DNA of 16,432 bases from JAICLL01 sp035252155 (GTDB lineage: Bacteria > Planctomycetota > Planctomycetia > Pirellulales > JAICIG01). The position numbers and the translations under genes were made by a program. The stretch lies in NCBI GenBank assembly GCA_035252155.1, contig DATFDL010000637.1, forward strand, positions 1-16,432, written 5' to 3'. Under the pieces are notes generated by a model, which was not told where the DNA came from, ran no database searches, and saw only the letters and a list, made by a program, of their open reading frames with translations. Positions 14,319 through 16,432 of the stretch are shown here, one piece after another. Position 1 is the first letter of the stretch. Every line of letters begins with the position of its first letter.

Positions 14319-15176
14319 TCAACCGAGGATTTTCTTTTTCAGATCGGTCAACAGCCGGACGGCATGGCCGATCTCGGCCTTTTGCCGTTCGGGTTCCTGG
14401 GCAATTTCGCGCTCAATGGTCAGCGGGCCGGTGTAACCGATCTCTTGCAGCGTGCGCAAGTAGTTTTCGATGCCGACGTCGCCCCGGCCCAGCGGCACTT
14501 CGGCGCCCCACTCCTGGCCCGGCCTTTTGGCCCAGGTGCCGTCTTTGCAATGCACGCTGCGCACCCAGCGGCCCACCTTTTTCAACGCCGCAATCGGCTC
14601 GCCCGAGCCGTAGAGAATCATGTTGGCCGGGTCGAAGTTGATGAACAGGTTGTCGCGCTCGACATCTTCGATAAACTTCACCAGCGAGTCGGCCGGCTCC
14701 TGGCCTGTCTCCAGGTGCAGCGCCTGGCCGTTGCCGCGGCAGTGATCGCAAACGTCGCGCGTCACGTCCAGCACTTCGCCGTACAGCGGGTCGCTGGTGT
14801 CGTGCGGCACAAAGCCCAAATGCAGAGCCACCACCGGCACGCCCAGCAGCCGAGCAAAATCGGCGATCTCTTTCATTTCTCGGGTGCGGGCGGCGCGGGT
14901 CTCGCGCGGCACCAGTCCGACCGTGCGGGCGGTGGTGGGAATATCGGCGTAGCTCTCGCCCTCGAAGCCGCCAAAGACCGCGGTGAGCGTGATCTTCGCC
15001 TCGCGCAGCCGGGCCAAGAATTGCTCGGCGTGCCGCGGCGTGCGGGTCGCCTGGGCGGGGGCATGCAGTTGAATGGTGGGCACGCCCAAATCACGCGCGA
15101 CCTCAAGTTTGACACCCAGGCCGGCGTCGATGCTGGCGAAGACGCCAATCGGCCAGATTGCTTTCGATTCGTTCAT
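14319..15176 (-). CDS. Cytoplasmic TIM-barrel sugar phosphate isomerase/epimerase
   Basis: This 285-residue protein of the xylose-isomerase-like TIM-barrel superfamily probably acts on a keto-sugar or inositol-type compound; the substrate is unknown. It starts MNESKAIWPIGVFASIDAGL and has no signal peptide. Barrel motifs include LGVPTIQLHAPAQ, LGVPVVALHLGFVPHD, QALHLETGQEPADSLVKFI (Glu ligand), LFINFDPANMILYGSGEPI (Asp ligand), VRSVHCKDGTWAKRPGQEWG (His/Asp), and the terminal GYTGPLTIERE (last Glu). All expected metal-ligand positions appear present. The ATG at 15176 is chosen by alignment with the first barrel strand; the upstream extension in frame is not conserved-looking. It is divergent from the thioredoxin-like gene and leads a two-gene unit with the polyhydroxyalkanoate-type protein. 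Confidence 0.88.
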   Translation of the reverse strand: MNESKAIWPIGVFASIDAGLGVKLEVARDLGVPTIQLHAPAQATRTPRHAEQFLARLREAKITLTAVFGGFEGESYADIPTTARTVGLVPRETRAARTREMKEIADFARLLGVPVVALHLGFVPHDTSDPLYGEVLDVTRDVCDHCRGNGQALHLETGQEPADSLVKFIEDVERDNLFINFDPANMILYGSGEPIAALKKVGRWVRSVHCKDGTWAKRPGQEWGAEVPLGRGDVGIENYLRTLQEIGYTGPLTIEREIAQEPERQKAEIGHAVRLLTDLKKKILG

Positions 15177-15262
15177 GGCGGAGAAGCTGTTGAGGCGGTG
15201 GTGCTCGATGGCGATAGCGTACCAGAAACCGCCGGGGGGTCGCAAATGAACCACGGCCGCGG

Positions 15263-15268
15263 TATGAT
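15263..15268 (+). promoter_or_regulatory. Possible -10 box (TATGAT) for the thioredoxin-like gene
   Basis: TATGAT matches the -10 consensus at five of six positions and lies 53 nt before the ATG, in the 144-bp divergent spacer. No good -35 box is present at the proper distance. An AGGAG about 9 nt before the ATG at 15321 supports the translation start. Confidence 0.3.
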
Positions 15269-15320
15269 GTCAGGCGTCGCGGTTGTCTCCGCGGCGCCCA
15301 TTTTTTTCAGGAGCACCTGC

Positions 15321-16379
15321 ATGCACCGTTTTCTGTGTACCGCGGGCATTCTGCTCGTCGCCGCCGCCGTAGCCTGGGCCGACGAACCGCAAAAGAAACC
15401 GCCGGCCGACAAGGCCCCAGCCGCCGGCAGTGACGCATCGAGCGCCTCGGAGCAGTTGGAGGCCGTCCAGACTGAGGTTTCAGAAAAGCAACGCGAGATC
15501 ATTAAGCGCTATCGCGAGGCTGAGGATGAGGCCGAGCAGCAAAAAATACGTGACGAGTTGAAGAAGCTTCAGGCGGACATCCTCGACAAGTACGCGGATA
15601 TCGCCGAGAAGCACCCGAACGACGAACAGATTGGCGAGCTGTGTCAGCAGCTTGCGGCGCGGAGCATGCCCGCCGAGAAGCTTTTTCGGGTGCTCGTCAA
15701 GAAATCGGACTCGCGCGATACCAAAGGTCTGGCGCTGCTCGGGCTGGGACGGGCGCTCTCCGAGCGATCGAACAACGAGGTCGACGAAGCCAAGCGCGAG
15801 CGGCTTCGCAAGGAAGCGAAAGAATCGCTCCAAGGAGTGGTCCGCAAGTATGCCGACATCGAATTGGGCAGCCAAAAGCTGAGCGATTTGGCCGCTGACG
15901 ATTTGTTTGAACTAGAGCACCTGGCGGTAGGGGTGCCCGTGCCCGACTTGGAGGGCGAAGATTTGGAAGGCGCCAAATTCAAGGTCAGCGATTATCGCGG
16001 CAAGGTGGTGCTGCTCGATTTCTGGGCGCATTGGTGAGGGGCCTGCGTGGCCATGTTGCCCCACGAGCGGTCGCTCGTGAAACGCATGTCGGACAAGCCC
16101 TTTGCACTGATCGGCATCAACGGCGACGACAGCGACGAAGCCGAAGAGTTGGCGAAAAAGAACAAAGAGAAAGAGGTTACCTGGCGTTCGTTCAAAAACA
16201 AGCAAAGCGACGACGAGAAGTCGATCGCCGAACAGTGGAAGGTGCAAGGCTGGCCGACATTGTACCTGATCGACCATAAGGGAGTCATTCGTCATAAGTG
16301 GCTTGGTTCACCAGGCGACGAGGTGCTCGATCGCGAGATCGACGCCCTGGTGGAGCTGGCAGAGAAAGACGCCCAGTGA
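15321..16379 (+). CDS. Exported thioredoxin/TlpA-like protein, probable selenoprotein with in-frame TGA at 16035-16037
   Basis: With the TGA read through, this is a 352-residue exported thiol-disulfide oxidoreductase. A signal peptide (MHRFLCTAGILLVAAAVAWA, residues 1-20) is followed by a Lys/Glu-rich coiled-coil region (about 45-105) and a helical linker. A redoxin domain occupies about 203-345, opening VGVPVPDLEGEDL and then VSDYRGKVVLLDFWAHW. The next codon is TGA (residue 239), then GGG GCC TGC, so the active-site motif is W-[TGA]-G-A-C with C242 as the second cysteine. The same frame continues with PHERSLVKRM, PFALIGINGDDSDEAEEL, and VQGWPTLYLIDHKGVIRHKW (cis-Pro P312), ending KDAQ. Family members normally have CxxC here. 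Selenocysteine replacing the first Cys, with a SECIS-like hairpin downstream, explains the data best. A TGC-to-TGA nonsense mutation or a sequencing error is the alternative. Without read-through, a 238-residue protein lacking the active site would result. Confidence 0.8.
16052..16088 (+). promoter_or_regulatory. SECIS-like stem-loop downstream of the in-frame TGA
   Basis: CACGAGC (16062-16068) and GCTCGTG (16073-16079) form a perfect 7-bp stem closing the loop GGTC. A lower CATG/CATG pairing (16052-16055 with 16085-16088) can extend it across an internal loop. The apical loop begins 31 nt after the TGA. Bacterial SECIS elements recruit SelB and are known to lie inside the coding region close downstream of the UGA, with G residues at the start of a small apical loop; E. 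coli fdhF has AGGUCU. The stem also encodes HERSLV of the protein, so some pairing could be due to codon constraint. Confidence 0.6.
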
Positions 16380-16386
16380 CGGCGGC

Positions 16387-16432
16387 GGGGCGACAAGGCG
16401 AGGGGGCGACAAGGCGAGGGGGCGACAAGGCG
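16387..16432. repeat. 16-bp tandem repeat, about 2.9 copies, running off the right edge
   Basis: The unit GGGGCGACAAGGCGAG is repeated exactly from 16387, 7 nt after the stop of the thioredoxin-like gene, and continues to the end of the window in the third copy. Its full copy number cannot be seen. Such low-complexity GC-rich tandem repeats occur between genes in planctomycetes. No function is assigned. Confidence 0.85.

Noticed and set aside
14364..15320. A long in-frame N-terminal extension of the thioredoxin-like gene
   Set aside because: This part is antisense to the TIM-barrel isomerase gene. The signal peptide at the ATG at 15321 and an AGGAG before it mark the true start.
16047..16379. 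A separate gene starting at the ATG just after the TGA
   Set aside because: It would begin inside a thioredoxin fold, lacking the first strands and the active site, with no ribosome binding site. The same frame is continuous with the upstream half, so it is the second half of one gene.

Overview
The window looks like chromosomal DNA from a high-GC planctomycete, probably of the Pirellula type. I infer this from several things: large secreted esterase-like hydrolases, a Tat-exported sugar-isomerase-like protein, a planctomycete-style exported thioredoxin/TlpA-like protein with a long N-terminal extension, weak or absent Shine-Dalgarno sites on many genes, and several GC-rich palindromic repeat families between genes. 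No rRNA, tRNA, phage gene, transposase or CRISPR array was seen.

Layout, left to right. Bases 1-2924 (minus) hold most of a pyruvate carboxylase gene, cut by the left edge before the biotin-carrier domain. Bases 3082-3732 (minus) hold a VapBC-type toxin-antitoxin pair whose PIN toxin carries a one-base frameshift. Bases 3873-6218 (minus) encode a 781-residue secreted protein with two alpha/beta-hydrolase modules, of which only the second keeps its nucleophile serine. A divergent intergenic region with an 85-bp inverted-repeat element separates it from a Tat-signal TIM-barrel isomerase-like gene (6409-7326, plus). Bases 7124-8671 (minus) hold a DUF4058-type protein followed by two small coupled orphan genes. 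Then come an A-type Fe-S carrier (9000-9332, minus), a small orphan gene (9534-9920, plus), hisG and hisE (9936-11350, minus) and miaA (11415-12356, plus). A dense nested palindrome block (12431-12618) precedes a Dph6-like PP-loop ATPase and a ParE/RelE-type toxin-antitoxin pair (12648-13871, minus). A polyhydroxyalkanoate-system-like small protein and a second TIM-barrel isomerase (13990-15176, minus) follow, and the window closes with an exported thioredoxin-like gene (15321-16379, plus) and a 16-bp tandem repeat at the right edge.

The most interesting item is the last gene. Its reading frame is interrupted by one TGA at 16035-16037, exactly where the first cysteine of the thioredoxin CxxC motif belongs (W-[TGA]-G-A-C). 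The same frame continues with an intact thioredoxin fold for 113 more codons. A perfect 7-bp stem with a GGTC loop lies 31 nt after the TGA, the position and loop type expected of a bacterial SECIS element. I interpret the gene as a probable selenoprotein with a U-x-x-C active site; an automated caller would split or truncate it. The other genes are mostly single housekeeping functions (anaplerosis, histidine synthesis, tRNA modification, Fe-S assembly) interleaved with accessory toxin-antitoxin modules, rather than one pathway.
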